A DNA stretch of 64,000 bases from positions 2,021,501-2,085,500 of the forward strand of contig NZ_CP136594.1 of assembly GCF_032852305.1 (NCBI RefSeq), read 5' to 3'. This document shows, one piece after another, positions 38,554 to 48,900 of the stretch. The translations under genes and the position numbers were made by a program. The number at the start of each line of letters is the position of its first letter. Position 1 is the first letter of the stretch. This stretch comes from Parasphingorhabdus sp. SCSIO 66989. GTDB taxonomy: Bacteria; Pseudomonadota; Alphaproteobacteria; Sphingomonadales; Sphingomonadaceae. The notes beneath the pieces were generated by a model, which saw only the letters and a list, made by a program, of their open reading frames with translations, was not told where the DNA came from and ran no database searches.

Positions 38554-39822
38554 CTATCCGAAAGGCTCATCAATCGCCTTTGACGGTTGCGTGAAATAGC
38601 GTGGACCATCTTCGGTCATATAGAAACAGTCCTCGATGCGAACACCGAACTCTCCTGGCAGATAGATGCCCGGCTCATTGGAGAAGCACATTCCCGCTGC
38701 CAGTTCGGTCGTCTCACCGCGTACCAGATTGATCGATTCATGCCCATCCATACCGATGCCATGGCCAGTACGGTGCGAGGTTCCGGGGAGCTTGTAATCC
38801 GGGCCATAGCCAAGCGTCTCATAATAGGCGCGCACAGCATCATCGACACTACCTGCCGCGACGCCGATCTGCGCTGCCTCAAACACCACATCCTGTCCAT
38901 TGCGCATATGCTGCCATACCTGACGCTGCTTGGCGGTTGGTTCGCCATAGACAATGGTGCGCGAAATATCGGACCGATAGCCATGCACCGAACAGCCGCA
39001 ATCCATGAGAACGATTTCGCCTTCCTTCACTTCTTGCGGTTGATCAGAGCCATGCGGATAGGCGGCTGCTTCCCCAACCAAAGCGATAGCGAATTTCGGT
39101 TGTCCACCCAGCGCTCGCGTCGCACCGTTCATAATTGCCGAAATGTCAGAGGGCGTCATGCCGCGTTCGATGCGCGGGAGCGTATAGGCATAGGCCGCCA
39201 GAGTGATATCAGATGCGGTCTGCATCAGAGCAAGCTCGGAGGCTGACTTAAACATACGACAGCCGAGAATAACCGGCGAAGCGGAAACGATCTTGGCATC
39301 CGGCATTACCCGCTTAAGCCCGTCAACGGCGAAGAAACGTACCGTTTTCTCAATACCGATATTGCCGGACGTATTGCCGGTGCGCGCCAGCCAGTCGGCA
39401 ACTTTACGCAGCGGGTTCTCATGTTCGTCCCAGGTCAGGATTTCAGCCTCGACCGACAGGCTTTCCTGAATGCTCGGTTCCTCGAAAAACGGCGTCACAA
39501 TCGCCAATGCGCCATCGGCACCCAGCACCGCCGCAGTCAGCCGCTCGCTGCGCCACCATTGCACACCGGTGAAATAATCAAGGCTTGATCCGGGCTCGAT
39601 CAGCAGTGCGGACATGCCCTGTTCACGCATCAATCGCTGCGCTTTCGCCAGTCGCTGCAGCCTTTCTTCTCGACTTATCGGCTTTGCATCGGTGGCCATG
39701 TTGCTAAGTCCCGCAAAGCTGTCTTGCGCGAGTATCCGAGTAACAGGCAGCAACGTACCCAGCGCAGCAACACCGCCAAGCTGGAGAAAATGTCTGCGCT
39801 GCATATTTGCTACCAGTGTCAT
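38554..39822 (-). CDS. Tat-exported M24-family Xaa-Pro peptidase
   Basis: A 422-residue metallopeptidase. The N-terminus has a twin-arginine signal (MQRRHFLQLGGVAALGTLLP, cut near RILAQ), so it is exported folded. A creatinase-like N-terminal domain is followed by the pita-bread fold with dimetal ligands in MDCGCSVHGYRSDISRTIVY (two Asp), HRTGHGIGMDGHE (His), FSNEPGIYLPGEFGVRIED (two Glu). Family members cleave X-Pro bonds. AGGAGG precedes the ATG at 39822. It is third in an operon with the DOMON-like and NamZ genes, 28 bp after the latter. Confidence 0.92.
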   Translation of the reverse strand: MTLVANMQRRHFLQLGGVAALGTLLPVTRILAQDSFAGLSNMATDAKPISREERLQRLAKAQRLMREQGMSALLIEPGSSLDYFTGVQWWRSERLTAAVLGADGALAIVTPFFEEPSIQESLSVEAEILTWDEHENPLRKVADWLARTGNTSGNIGIEKTVRFFAVDGLKRVMPDAKIVSASPVILGCRMFKSASELALMQTASDITLAAYAYTLPRIERGMTPSDISAIMNGATRALGGQPKFAIALVGEAAAYPHGSDQPQEVKEGEIVLMDCGCSVHGYRSDISRTIVYGEPTAKQRQVWQHMRNGQDVVFEAAQIGVAAGSVDDAVRAYYETLGYGPDYKLPGTSHRTGHGIGMDGHESINLVRGETTELAAGMCFSNEPGIYLPGEFGVRIEDCFYMTEDGPRYFTQPSKAIDEPFG

Positions 39823-39850
39823 TCGCTTTCCTCCTGCTGCGCGCCCTGCT

Positions 39851-41062
39851 CTAACCGGAATAGATTGTATGCGATGCAATAGTTTCGGCCCAAGCCTGCT
39901 CATCATGTGACGTCATAGCGTCAAGATCACCCGGTTCTGCCGCTCCGTCATCCACCCATTCGCGCAGCGCAGGACCGCCGTTTATCACATCAATGGCGAG
40001 CCTATCGAGCTCATATTCATAGGGAAAATCACGCCAGAGCGGATAATCCGGGTAGAGCTGGCGGATGGCTTTGAAGGCCAGCGCCTGCAGTCGCCAAGGC
40101 TTGAATGCGTGATGGTCGTAGAAGCCCTGTTCAGCATGGATATGCACACCATGGCAGAGTTGGCCGACATGCTTGTGAAATGTCGGCTCAAACCAGATTT
40201 CACGCAGCGCGAAGCCTTTCAGCCATTCAGGAGCCATGCGCTCCATCTCCGTCATGACGTCACGTGCGTTGATATCCGGTGCGCCGAACAGCTCGAGCGG
40301 GCGGGTGGTACCCCTGCCCTCGCTCAATGTCGTGCCTTCCAGCATCACCGTCCCGGCATAGGCCCGCGCCATATTGACGTTAGCGGCATTGGGGCTGGGG
40401 TTGACCCATATGCGGTCAGTCGGCCAGCCAAAGCCGGGCGCGGCATCGGGTTGCCATCCGGTCATCTCTATTACCTGGTAGTCCACATCGAGCTGGAAAT
40501 GGTCGATAAACCAGCGTCCCATCTCACCCATAGTCAGACCGTGGCGCATCGGCATCGGCCCTGCACCGACAAAACTCTCCTGTCCTTCCAGCAGGCTCAG
40601 CCCTTCAATCGGCCTGCCAGCAGGATTGGGCCGGTCGAGTACCCAGACCGCTTTGCCATGCTCGGCCGCCGCTTCAAGGATATAGAGCAGGGTTGTGACA
40701 AAGGTGTAGATACGGCAGCCAAGGTCTTGAAGATCAATCAGAATCACATCGAAAGTCTGCATCGACTGTCCAGTCGGTCGCCGCACTTCGCCGTAAAGGC
40801 TGAACACCGGGATATTATAGACCGGATCAGTCTCGTCGCGGGTCTCGACCATATTGTCCTGCTTGTCGCCTTTCAGCCCATGTTGCGGGCCAAAAGCAGC
40901 GGTGAGATTGATATCCTCACAGGCCATAAGCGCATCAAGGCTATGTGTCAGATCAGCCGTTACAGAAGCCGGATGCGCTAGTAGTGCGACACGCTTGCCC
41001 TTAAGCGGAGCCCGCAGTTCCGGCTCAGCCAGCAAGCGATCAATTCCAAATTGCATGGTCAT
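39851..41062 (-). CDS. DUF1343 / NamZ-type exo-beta-N-acetylmuramidase
   Basis: A 403-residue protein matching DUF1343 along its length: GKRVALLAHPASVT, AAFGPQHGLKGDKQDNM, FSLYGEVRRPT, DVILIDLQDLGCRIYTFVTT, VLDRPNPAGRP and TTLSEGRGTTRPLELFGAP. Characterised members (NamZ) remove terminal N-acetylmuramic acid from peptidoglycan fragments. I see no signal peptide, so a cytoplasmic recycling role is more likely than wall digestion here. It overlaps the DOMON-like gene upstream by 4 bp and precedes the M24 peptidase gene. Confidence 0.88.
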   Translation of the reverse strand: MTMQFGIDRLLAEPELRAPLKGKRVALLAHPASVTADLTHSLDALMACEDINLTAAFGPQHGLKGDKQDNMVETRDETDPVYNIPVFSLYGEVRRPTGQSMQTFDVILIDLQDLGCRIYTFVTTLLYILEAAAEHGKAVWVLDRPNPAGRPIEGLSLLEGQESFVGAGPMPMRHGLTMGEMGRWFIDHFQLDVDYQVIEMTGWQPDAAPGFGWPTDRIWVNPSPNAANVNMARAYAGTVMLEGTTLSEGRGTTRPLELFGAPDINARDVMTEMERMAPEWLKGFALREIWFEPTFHKHVGQLCHGVHIHAEQGFYDHHAFKPWRLQALAFKAIRQLYPDYPLWRDFPYEYELDRLAIDVINGGPALREWVDDGAAEPGDLDAMTSHDEQAWAETIASHTIYSG

Positions 41063-41613
41063 TCCTCGGGAAGCTCGGCAATAAAGCCATCAGCATGGTG
41101 AAAGTCGGGTTTCGGGAAAGGATGCGTCAACGCCCAGTAGGAACTGGTGCCATCACGTTCGGCAACCACAGCTGTCAAGCCCAGTGAAGCGCCATCTAAC
41201 TGCGCAGGCAACTCTGCTCCTGCAAAATCCAAAAGCGCATCAATCTGCAAAATGCGACTATCTTCCTGGACCGTTACGATAGGCGATATCCCTAGCGGCA
41301 AATCACGCATACCGCTGCGAAAACTATCAAAGCGGTAGGCAGCCCAGCAGGTGGAGGGAGAAAAGTTAAATTCACAGTATCCGGGGCCGTCTAAGTCCCG
41401 AAGGAATAGTTCGCAACAAGTTGTTTTCCAGAGATAATCTTTGCGAACAGCCTTTACATCATCAGGAATATCAAGCACGGCAGGATCAGCATCGATGGTG
41501 TAACGAACGCCAATCTGGCGCGCGCCTTTACGTTCCAGTTCCGCCTTCACAGCACACACAGTACTGGATGGCGCACTGTCATGCGATGCCAGATTGTATT
41601 CGTGCTTTATCAC
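41059..41613 (-). CDS. DOMON-like domain protein
   Basis: A 184-residue all-beta protein with a DOMON-like heme/sugar-binding fold signature: VRYTIDADPAVLDIP, LWKTTCCELFLRD, YCEFNFSPSTCWAAYRFDSF, and a C-terminal SYWALTHPFPKPDFHHADGF. The likely start is the GTG at 41613, near GGGAGG; a longer frame to 41691 would leave only 15 bp to the divergent tyrS start. Ligand unknown. Its stop overlaps the NamZ start (ATGA). Confidence 0.78.
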   Translation of the reverse strand: MIKHEYNLASHDSAPSSTVCAVKAELERKGARQIGVRYTIDADPAVLDIPDDVKAVRKDYLWKTTCCELFLRDLDGPGYCEFNFSPSTCWAAYRFDSFRSGMRDLPLGISPIVTVQEDSRILQIDALLDFAGAELPAQLDGASLGLTAVVAERDGTSSYWALTHPFPKPDFHHADGFIAELPEE

Positions 41614-41706
41614 TGCCTCCCGATATCTCCTGCTTCGCTTTATGGCAGAAAAAGCCTGGCGACAACTCTGTGGCAGTAGCGAAGTCTTCATGCTAGTGGG
41701 CGCCGC

Positions 41707-42936
41707 ATGACGAACTACACATCATCACTGCTCCAAACCCTTGATGAGCGCGGCTATATCCATCAGACGACCGATGCGGAAGGGCTTGATGCACTGGCCG
41801 CGAAACAGATTGTGCCGGCTTATATCGGCTTTGATGCCACAGCGTCGTCGCTGCATGTCGGCAATCTGGTGTCGATCATGCTGCTGCGCCGGGTGCAGCA
41901 GGCGGGGCATAAGCCGATCGTCGTTATGGGCGGCGGCACCACCAAAATCGGCGACCCTTCAGGCAAGGATGATGTCCGCAAGATGCTGACTGAGGACGAT
42001 ATTGCCAGCAATATCAAATCGATCCAGTCGACCTTTGAGAGATTTCTGACCTTTGGCGATGGGCCGACTGACGCCATTCTCGTCAATAATGACGATTGGC
42101 TTGGCAAGCTCGGCTATATTGAGTTGCTGCGCGATGTGGGAAGGCATTTCACGGTCAACCGGATGCTGACATTCGATTCGGTGAAGCTGCGTCTCGACCG
42201 CGAACAGCCGCTGACCTTTATCGAATTCAACTATATGATCCTGCAGGCTTATGATTTTCTGGAGCTTGCGCGCCGCCATGGATGCCGGTTGCAGCTTGGT
42301 GGATCGGATCAATGGGGCAATATCGTCAATGGTATGGAATTGGCACGGCGCATTGATGGTACCGAGCTGTTTGGCGTCACCACGCCTTTGATCACTAAGG
42401 CCGATGGCAGCAAGATGGGCAAATCAGTCGATGGCGCGATCTGGCTTAATGACAATATGCTCTCCAGCTATGATTATTGGCAGTTCTGGCGCAACACCGA
42501 TGACCGCGATGTCGGCAAATTCCTGCGTCTGTTCACCGATGTGCCACTGGATGAGATTGCCCGGCTGGAAGCACTGGAAGGCGCAGAGATCAATACCGCC
42601 AAGCTGGCACTGGCCAATGCCGCAACGGCGCTATGTCATGGCGAAGAGGCGGCGCAACAGGCCGAGGCAACGGCACAGGCGACCTTTGCCGGTGGCGGCC
42701 TGGGGGAAGACTTGCCGAAAGTCAGCGTCGCGCAAACGGATATGCCGATAACCGATCTGTTGGTTACCATCGGTTTCGCCGCGAGCAAAGGCGAAGCCAA
42801 GCGCTTGATCAAGGGCGGAGGCGTAAAGATCGACGGCGACAAGGTCGCCGATGAAAAGCTGCTCCTGTCCCCTACATCTGAAGAAAGAAAACTCTCTGTC
42901 GGCAAGAAGAAGCACGGAATAATCACGGCCAACTAG
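41707..42936 (+). CDS. tyrS: Tyrosyl-tRNA synthetase
   Basis: Charges tRNA-Tyr. The 409-residue class I synthetase has the HIGH-like SLHVGNLV, the tyrosine pocket (FIEFNYMILQAYDF; GGSDQWGNIVNGMEL), a KMSKS-type KMGKS and a C-terminal S4 RNA-binding domain (SKGEAKRLIKGGGVKIDG). Length and motifs match the TyrRS-alpha form of proteobacteria. It is divergent from the DOMON-NamZ-peptidase operon. Confidence 0.97.
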   Translation: MTNYTSSLLQTLDERGYIHQTTDAEGLDALAAKQIVPAYIGFDATASSLHVGNLVSIMLLRRVQQAGHKPIVVMGGGTTKIGDPSGKDDVRKMLTEDDIASNIKSIQSTFERFLTFGDGPTDAILVNNDDWLGKLGYIELLRDVGRHFTVNRMLTFDSVKLRLDREQPLTFIEFNYMILQAYDFLELARRHGCRLQLGGSDQWGNIVNGMELARRIDGTELFGVTTPLITKADGSKMGKSVDGAIWLNDNMLSSYDYWQFWRNTDDRDVGKFLRLFTDVPLDEIARLEALEGAEINTAKLALANAATALCHGEEAAQQAEATAQATFAGGGLGEDLPKVSVAQTDMPITDLLVTIGFAASKGEAKRLIKGGGVKIDGDKVADEKLLLSPTSEERKLSVGKKKHGIITAN

Positions 42937-43027
42937 GGTCAGGACCCTAAGGCGTAACAGTCGCATTCACCGCATCTTTACCGTTGTCTGCAATAGTGCA
43001 TCAATCGACTATTGCCGGAGAGAGCAG

Positions 43028-43366
43028 ATGAGCAAAGGTGCAAACCTTTCAGTAATGGATCAGCGCGCCGCTGCGCGCCACAGTGTCGACTTTGTGGTTA
43101 TCGGCGAGCATCGCAGTCTCGGCGACATCAAGGCGCATATCGTCAACGTCTCCGCCAATGGTTTTATGACCGAGGGCGACATGCCTTTGCAAAAAGGTGA
43201 GCGCCTGTCGCTGCGGCTTCCCGTCGCCGGAATGATTGAAGCGCATCTGATCTGGTCGCTGGGTGGTCGCTCCGGTTTCCAGTTTGAGCGCATCCTGCGC
43301 CCGAACGACTTTATCGATATGGTCGAAGCGATGCAGCCGCGCGCGACCGTCAGGAAATACCGCTAA
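43028..43366 (+). CDS. PilZ-domain protein
   Basis: A 112-residue single-domain PilZ protein. The c-di-GMP signature is intact: R13-x3-R17 (QRAAARHSV), then NVSANGFM (N-x-S-x-x-G). It is therefore probably a c-di-GMP receptor that acts by binding another protein. An EAL phosphodiesterase is encoded about 6 kb away, but nothing shows the two work together. A GAGAG site precedes the ATG. Confidence 0.88.
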   Translation: MSKGANLSVMDQRAAARHSVDFVVIGEHRSLGDIKAHIVNVSANGFMTEGDMPLQKGERLSLRLPVAGMIEAHLIWSLGGRSGFQFERILRPNDFIDMVEAMQPRATVRKYR

Positions 43367-43391
43367 TCCCCGGCTTTAGTATCCCAAGTTT

Positions 43392-43465
43392 CCGTTCACC
43401 TCGAGCGAAGTCGAGAGGTCAATGCGAGTGGAGAGCAGCGTCTCGACTACGCTCGACACGAACGG
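43392..43465. repeat. 74-bp CCGTTCG palindromic element, copy D (inverted)
   Basis: In the convergent gap between the PilZ gene and recG. Read on the minus strand it matches copy C at all but about 6 of 74 positions. Copies C and D thus bracket the 38.5-43.4 kb block as inverted repeats. Confidence 0.9.
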
Positions 43466-43478
43466 TAATCTATATGCT

Positions 43479-45530
43479 TTATCCCCCGCGCAAAAGCCGT
43501 ACGCCGTAATCGCGTTCAAAAAGATAGAGGGCAATACGCGCCGCTTCGCCGCGTTCTGATACCAGTTCTGGATCCGTCTCGGTCAGCAGTCGCGCATCAT
43601 CATGCGCTGTGCCGATCAGGGTGTGCACCTGTTCCGGCGTGGCCAGGCGATATCCAACATCGCCCGATTGTCGTGTGCCGAGCAACTCCCCTGCTCCGCG
43701 CAGCCGCAAATCCTCTTCTGCGAGATGAAAACCATCCTGCGAACTGCGCATCAGCGCCAGCCTTTCGCGGCCTGTCTCACTGAGATTATCGCCCCTAAGC
43801 AACAGGCAGCGCGATTTATCCGATCCGCGCCCGACCCGCCCGCGCAGCTGGTGTAGCTGGGCCAGTCCATAGCGTTCGGCGCTTTCGATAATCATCAGCG
43901 TTGCATTGGGGACATTGACGCCGACCTCAATCACCGTGGTGGCGCACAAAATCTGCGTTTCCCCGGCGACAAAGCGCTCCATCTCGGCGTCCTTGCGCTC
44001 GGCAGGCATCTGGCCATGGACCAGTCCGACCTTGTCGCCAAAACGCGCTTGCAACATGGCGAAGCGGGTCTCGACGGCGACAGCATCGACCTGCTCGCTA
44101 TCGTTAACAAGCGGACAGACCCAATAGGCCTGGCCGCCGCCATCCATATGCCGCGCCAAACCATCGGCCAGCTCATCAAGCCGGTTTTCGCTCAGCACCA
44201 GAGTCTCGATAGGCTGACGGCCTGGCGGCTTTTCATCGAGGCGCGATACATCCATTTCACCAAATTGGCTGAGCGTCAGTGTGCGCGGGATTGGCGTCGC
44301 GGTCATGGTCAGCATATGCGGCGGCGCCTTGCCCTTTTTGACCAACAATAGCCTTTGATTGACGCCGAAACGGTGCTGCTCATCAATTACCGCTAAGGCG
44401 AGATCATGATAGATCACCGCATCCTGAAACACCGCATGGGTGCCGATAATCAACTGGATCGAACCATCGGCAATGCCCATCAGTTTGGCCTCGCGCGCCT
44501 TGCCCTTGTCGCGCCCGGTCAGGACCTCGACCTCGACCGGCAGGCCGCGCAGCATCTCGCTGATTCCGTCAAAATGCTGCCGCGCCAATATCTCGGTCGG
44601 CGCGAGCAGAACCGCTTGCCCGCTCGACTCAATCGCCTGCAGCATCGCCATTACCGCCACTACGGTTTTGCCCGAGCCAACATCGCCCTGCAGCAGTCGC
44701 AGCATTGGCGTTTCACTGGCCATATCGCCAGCAATCTCGGATATCGAACGCTGCTGCGCGCCGGTCAGGCTATAAGGCAACTCCAGCGCATCGGTCAGCC
44801 GTTTATCACCGGGGCGCGGCCGGGTTTGCTGGCGGCGATTGCTTTTGCGCAGCAGAGCAAAGGCGAGTTGCCCGGCAAATATCTCATCATAGGCAAGCCT
44901 TGAACGCGCCACATCATGGCGATCCTGATGCACCAGATGCAAGGCATCGCGCCAGGCAGGCCATTGCTCGCGCGCATGCAATCCGGGCTCAATCCATTCG
45001 GGCAGTTCGGGCACATCCGCCATGGCCTCTGTGATGCTGAAATGGAGCTTCTTGGCCGTCAGCCCATCCGCCAGCGGGTAAATCGGTTCTACTGCATTCA
45101 CCACCTCATTCACCGGGCTGATATGATCGGGATGCACAATCTGCAGCATATCGCCATAACGGTCGAGCCGCCCGGAGACGCGGCGCTTCTCATTGGCGGG
45201 CAATTGCCGCCGCGCCCATCCGCCATTGCGGCCGAAAAACACCAGCGCCATGACATTGCCCAGATCATCCTGCGCCAATATCCGCGTCGGCCCACGTCCT
45301 GCAGATTCGCGTACACTGGTAACCAGTAGGTCGAGCACGACATATTGGCCGACATAGGCCTCATCCAACTCGGTGAGATGGTGCCGCATGCGATAATCAT
45401 TAGGCAGATGGAAAATCAGATCGCGGAGCGTCGCGATATTGAGCCGGTCGAGCGGCTTCATTAGCTTGGGTCCAATGCCCTTGATGCTGTCCACGGCAGC
45501 AAATAGCGGATTGAGGATCGGCGGGCGCAT
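43479..45530 (-). CDS. recG: ATP-dependent DNA helicase RecG
   Basis: Remodels stalled forks and Holliday junctions. The 683-residue protein has the N-terminal wedge/OB domain (GIGPKLMKPLDRL; MALVFFGRNGGWARRQLP), helicase motifs I (LLQGDVGSGKTVVAVMA), Ia (LLAPTEILARQH), II (AVIDEQHRFGVNQR), III (TMTATPIPRTLTL) and VI (QLRGRVGRGSDKSRCLLL), and the RecG tail (EEDLRLRGAGELLGTRQSG). It is divergent from sdhE-mfd. Confidence 0.97.
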   Translation of the reverse strand: MRPPILNPLFAAVDSIKGIGPKLMKPLDRLNIATLRDLIFHLPNDYRMRHHLTELDEAYVGQYVVLDLLVTSVRESAGRGPTRILAQDDLGNVMALVFFGRNGGWARRQLPANEKRRVSGRLDRYGDMLQIVHPDHISPVNEVVNAVEPIYPLADGLTAKKLHFSITEAMADVPELPEWIEPGLHAREQWPAWRDALHLVHQDRHDVARSRLAYDEIFAGQLAFALLRKSNRRQQTRPRPGDKRLTDALELPYSLTGAQQRSISEIAGDMASETPMLRLLQGDVGSGKTVVAVMAMLQAIESSGQAVLLAPTEILARQHFDGISEMLRGLPVEVEVLTGRDKGKAREAKLMGIADGSIQLIIGTHAVFQDAVIYHDLALAVIDEQHRFGVNQRLLLVKKGKAPPHMLTMTATPIPRTLTLSQFGEMDVSRLDEKPPGRQPIETLVLSENRLDELADGLARHMDGGGQAYWVCPLVNDSEQVDAVAVETRFAMLQARFGDKVGLVHGQMPAERKDAEMERFVAGETQILCATTVIEVGVNVPNATLMIIESAERYGLAQLHQLRGRVGRGSDKSRCLLLRGDNLSETGRERLALMRSSQDGFHLAEEDLRLRGAGELLGTRQSGDVGYRLATPEQVHTLIGTAHDDARLLTETDPELVSERGEAARIALYLFERDYGVRLLRGG

Positions 45531-45635
45531 GATTATGTAACTCGTCCAAACCGCAGTTGATGACCTTTGCGCATAAGGCCGCTATGGCATTGGCCCTGCA
45601 TTACGGCAAGACGCGCAGCAAGAAAGACGCAACCC

Positions 45636-45917
45636 ATGGATACGCCCAGCCCGAATGACCATAATGACGGACGCCAGCGTTACCGCGCATGGCATCGCGG
45701 CACGCGTGAGGCGGACTATATGGTGGGCGGGTTTTTTGATCGCTATCATGCCGAGTGGAGCGATGCCGACCGGGCATGGTTTGACCGGCTGCTCGCCTGT
45801 GAGGATGTGGATATCATGGCCTGGGCGATGAAAATGGCTCCGGTGCCGCCCGAATTTGACGGGCCACAAATGGCAGCGATGCAGAAGCTCGACTATATCG
45901 AGATTCCGGGAACCTGA
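45636..45917 (+). CDS. sdhE: Succinate dehydrogenase assembly factor 2 (SdhE)
   Basis: A 93-residue protein with the diagnostic RGxxE motif in AWHRGTREADYMVGGFFD, followed by the five-helix bundle residues (FDRLLACEDVDIMAWAM). SdhE/SDHAF2 helps attach FAD covalently to the flavoprotein subunit of succinate dehydrogenase. The ATG at 45636 is chosen as the N-terminus expected for the family. It ends 5 bases before mfd, and the recG/sdhE-mfd order is common in alphaproteobacteria. Confidence 0.93.
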   Translation: MDTPSPNDHNDGRQRYRAWHRGTREADYMVGGFFDRYHAEWSDADRAWFDRLLACEDVDIMAWAMKMAPVPPEFDGPQMAAMQKLDYIEIPGT

Positions 45918-45922
45918 ACGCC

Positions 45923-48900
45923 ATGTCCGTTTACCAACAGATCGCGTCGGCGACGGCGCCCCTGACCCTTTGCGGCAGCCCGCCGGGGGCAGTGCCGTTG
46001 ATCCTCACCGATCTGGCGCGCCAGCATAAGGAGCGGATTGTGTTTGTCGCGGCTGATGATTCGGCGATGGCGGCAACGGCGCAGATTGCGGCGCAAATGG
46101 CGCCTGATCTGAAGATTGCGACACTCCCGGCATGGGATTGCCTGCCCTATGATCGCTCCTCGCCCTCTGCGGCGGTTTCGGCAGCGCGACTGGAAACTCT
46201 GCACGCACTGGAACAAGGTCTGGAAAAAGGCCCTAAGCTGGTCGTCACCACTGCCAATGCGCTGATCCAGCGCAACCTGACGCCGTTTCGCATCCGTGCC
46301 TTTGCCAGAACGCTGCGAAAAGACGAACAATGCGACCGCGAAGCGCTGATCCGGCATTTGCAGGGTCTGGGCTATAGCCGCACCGATACTGTCGCCGATT
46401 TTGGCGAATATGCCGTGCGCGGGTCGATTGTTGATCTTTATCCGTCCGGCGCGGAACATGGCCTGCGGCTTGATTTCTTCGGTGATGAGATTGAGACCAT
46501 CCGCCTGTTCGATCCGGCCAGCCAACGGACGGTGGAGAGTATAGAGAGCTATCAGCTTCTCCCTGCATCTGAAGTAGTACTCGATGAAGACAATATCACA
46601 CGCTTCCGCAGCCGCTATCGCGAACTGCATGGCGCAGAGGGCACCAGCGATCCGCTCTATCAAGCGGTCAGTGAAGGCCGCCCGCTGGCCGGTATGGATC
46701 ATTGGTTGCCGCTTTTCGAGGAACGGCTTGAACCGCTATTTGCACATTTTGACGCGGACGACCTGATCCTGCGCGACAATGGCGCGGCGATTGCCATGGA
46801 GCAGCGCTTTGAGGCGATTCAGGACTATTATAACAGCCGCATAGAAGCACAGGCCCGCGACAATACCACCTATCGCCCGCTGGCGCCCGATACGCTGTAT
46901 GCCAGCAAGGACGAACTCGACGCGCTAATCGCTAATGTTGCGGCGCATCAGCTTTCGCCCTTCCATGAGCCGGAGAGTGACGGCGTGATCGATATGGGCT
47001 TCTCGCCCGGTCGCGACTTTGCACCGGAACGCAAGGCAATGGGTAGCAATGGGGGCAGCATCTACACCGCCGTCACCCAGCATATCGGCAATAACAAAGC
47101 CAAGGGTCTGGCGACGATCATTGCCAGCTACACCGATGGCTCACGCAGCCGGAAGCAGAGCCTGTTGGAAGAACATGGCCTGGGCGATATCGCAGTTGCC
47201 AGCGATTGGCCAGGCGCGCTTGCCATAGCGCGAAGCGGCAAGACCGCGATGCTGACCATGGCGGCGGAGACAGGCTTCGCCAATGACAGTCTGGAACTGC
47301 TCACTGAACAGGATCTGCTTGGCGACCGTCTGGTGCGCCGCAGCCGCAAGGGCAAAAAGGCCGAGACTTTCCTCAGCGAACTGGCGACTCTCTCGACCGG
47401 CGATCTGGTAGTGCATGTCGAGCATGGTATTGGCCGCTATGACGGCCTGATTTCCATCCCCGTCGGCGAAAGCCCGCATGATTGCGTCGCCCTCACCTAT
47501 GCCAATGACGATCGGCTCTATGTTCCGGTGGAGAATATCGATGTCCTCACCCGCTATGGCAGCGATGGCGAGGGTGCATCGCTGGATAAGCTGGGAGGTG
47601 AGGCATGGCAGCGCCGCAAGTCCAAGCTCAAAGACCGCATCCGCGCTATTGCTGGCGAGCTGATGAAAACCGCCGCTGCACGCGCCCTGCGTAGTGCCGA
47701 ACGGATTGGTTTGGATGCCACGCCTTATGCGGCTTTTGTCGACCGTTTCCCTTATGAAGAAACCGAGGATCAAGAACGGGTGATTGCCGAGGTTCTCGAT
47801 GATCTAGGCGATGGCAAACCGATGGATCGCCTCGTCTGCGGTGATGTCGGCTTTGGTAAGACCGAAGTGGCAATGCGCGCCGCCTATGCGGTAGCTATGT
47901 CAGGGTTACAGGTCGCGGTAATCGCGCCCACCACCCTGCTCGCGCGCCAACACCATGCCGGATTTGCAGAACGCTTTCGCGGATTTCCGGTCAATGTTGG
48001 AAGACTGTCACGATTGGTGCCGGAAAAGGAGGCTAAGGCGACCCGTGCCGGTATCGCCGATGGCACTGTCGATATCGCCATCGGCACCCATGCACTGCTC
48101 GCTAAATCGCTCGATTTTAAGCGGCTTGGCCTTGTGATTATTGATGAAGAACAGAAGTTCGGCGTCACCCATAAGGAACGGCTGAAGCAGCTTAAAAACA
48201 CCGTCCATGTCCTCACCCTGACGGCCACACCAATTCCGCGTACTTTGCAAATGGCGATGACAGGCCTGCGCGACCTTTCGGTGATCCAGACACCACCCGT
48301 CGACCGGCTGGCGGTGCGCACCTACGTCATGCCCTGGGATCCGGTGGTGCTGCGCGAGGCCTTGCTGCGCGAGCATTATCGCGGCGGCCAGAGCTTCCTC
48401 GTCGTACCTCGCATCAGCGATCTCAAGGATATGGAGGAATTCCTCAAAGAGGTCGTGCCAGAGGTCAAACCGATCACCGCGCATGGCCAGATGTCGGCGA
48501 CAGTCGTCGAGGAACGCATGTCTGCCTTTTACGAGCGCAAATATGATGTGTTGCTTTCCACCACCATAGTCGAAAGCGGGCTGGATATCCCGACGGCGAA
48601 TACCCTGATCATCCATCGCGCTGATCGTTTTGGCCTCGGCCAGCTCTATCAGCTTCGCGGTCGCGTCGGGCGTTCCAAGACCCGCGCCTATGCCTATTTT
48701 ACAACACCGGAAAACCGGGTGCTGACCGAGACGGCTGAAAAACGCCTCAAGGTGCTGAGCGATCTCGATAGCCTGGGGGCCGGTTTCCAGTTGGCCAGCC
48801 ATGATATGGACATTAGAGGCGCCGGAAATCTGGTCGGTGACGAGCAATCAGGACATGTCCGCGAGGTCGGTTTTGAACTCTACCAGGCTATGCTCGAAGA

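Noticed and set aside
40109-40981. Open frame of 290 codons opposite the NamZ gene
   Set aside because: Antisense shadow; the minus-strand protein matches a known family along its length.
38449-43465. Composite transposon bounded by the inverted 74-bp repeats
   Set aside because: No transposase or integrase lies between them, the cargo is tyrS and other resident genes, and base composition is normal.
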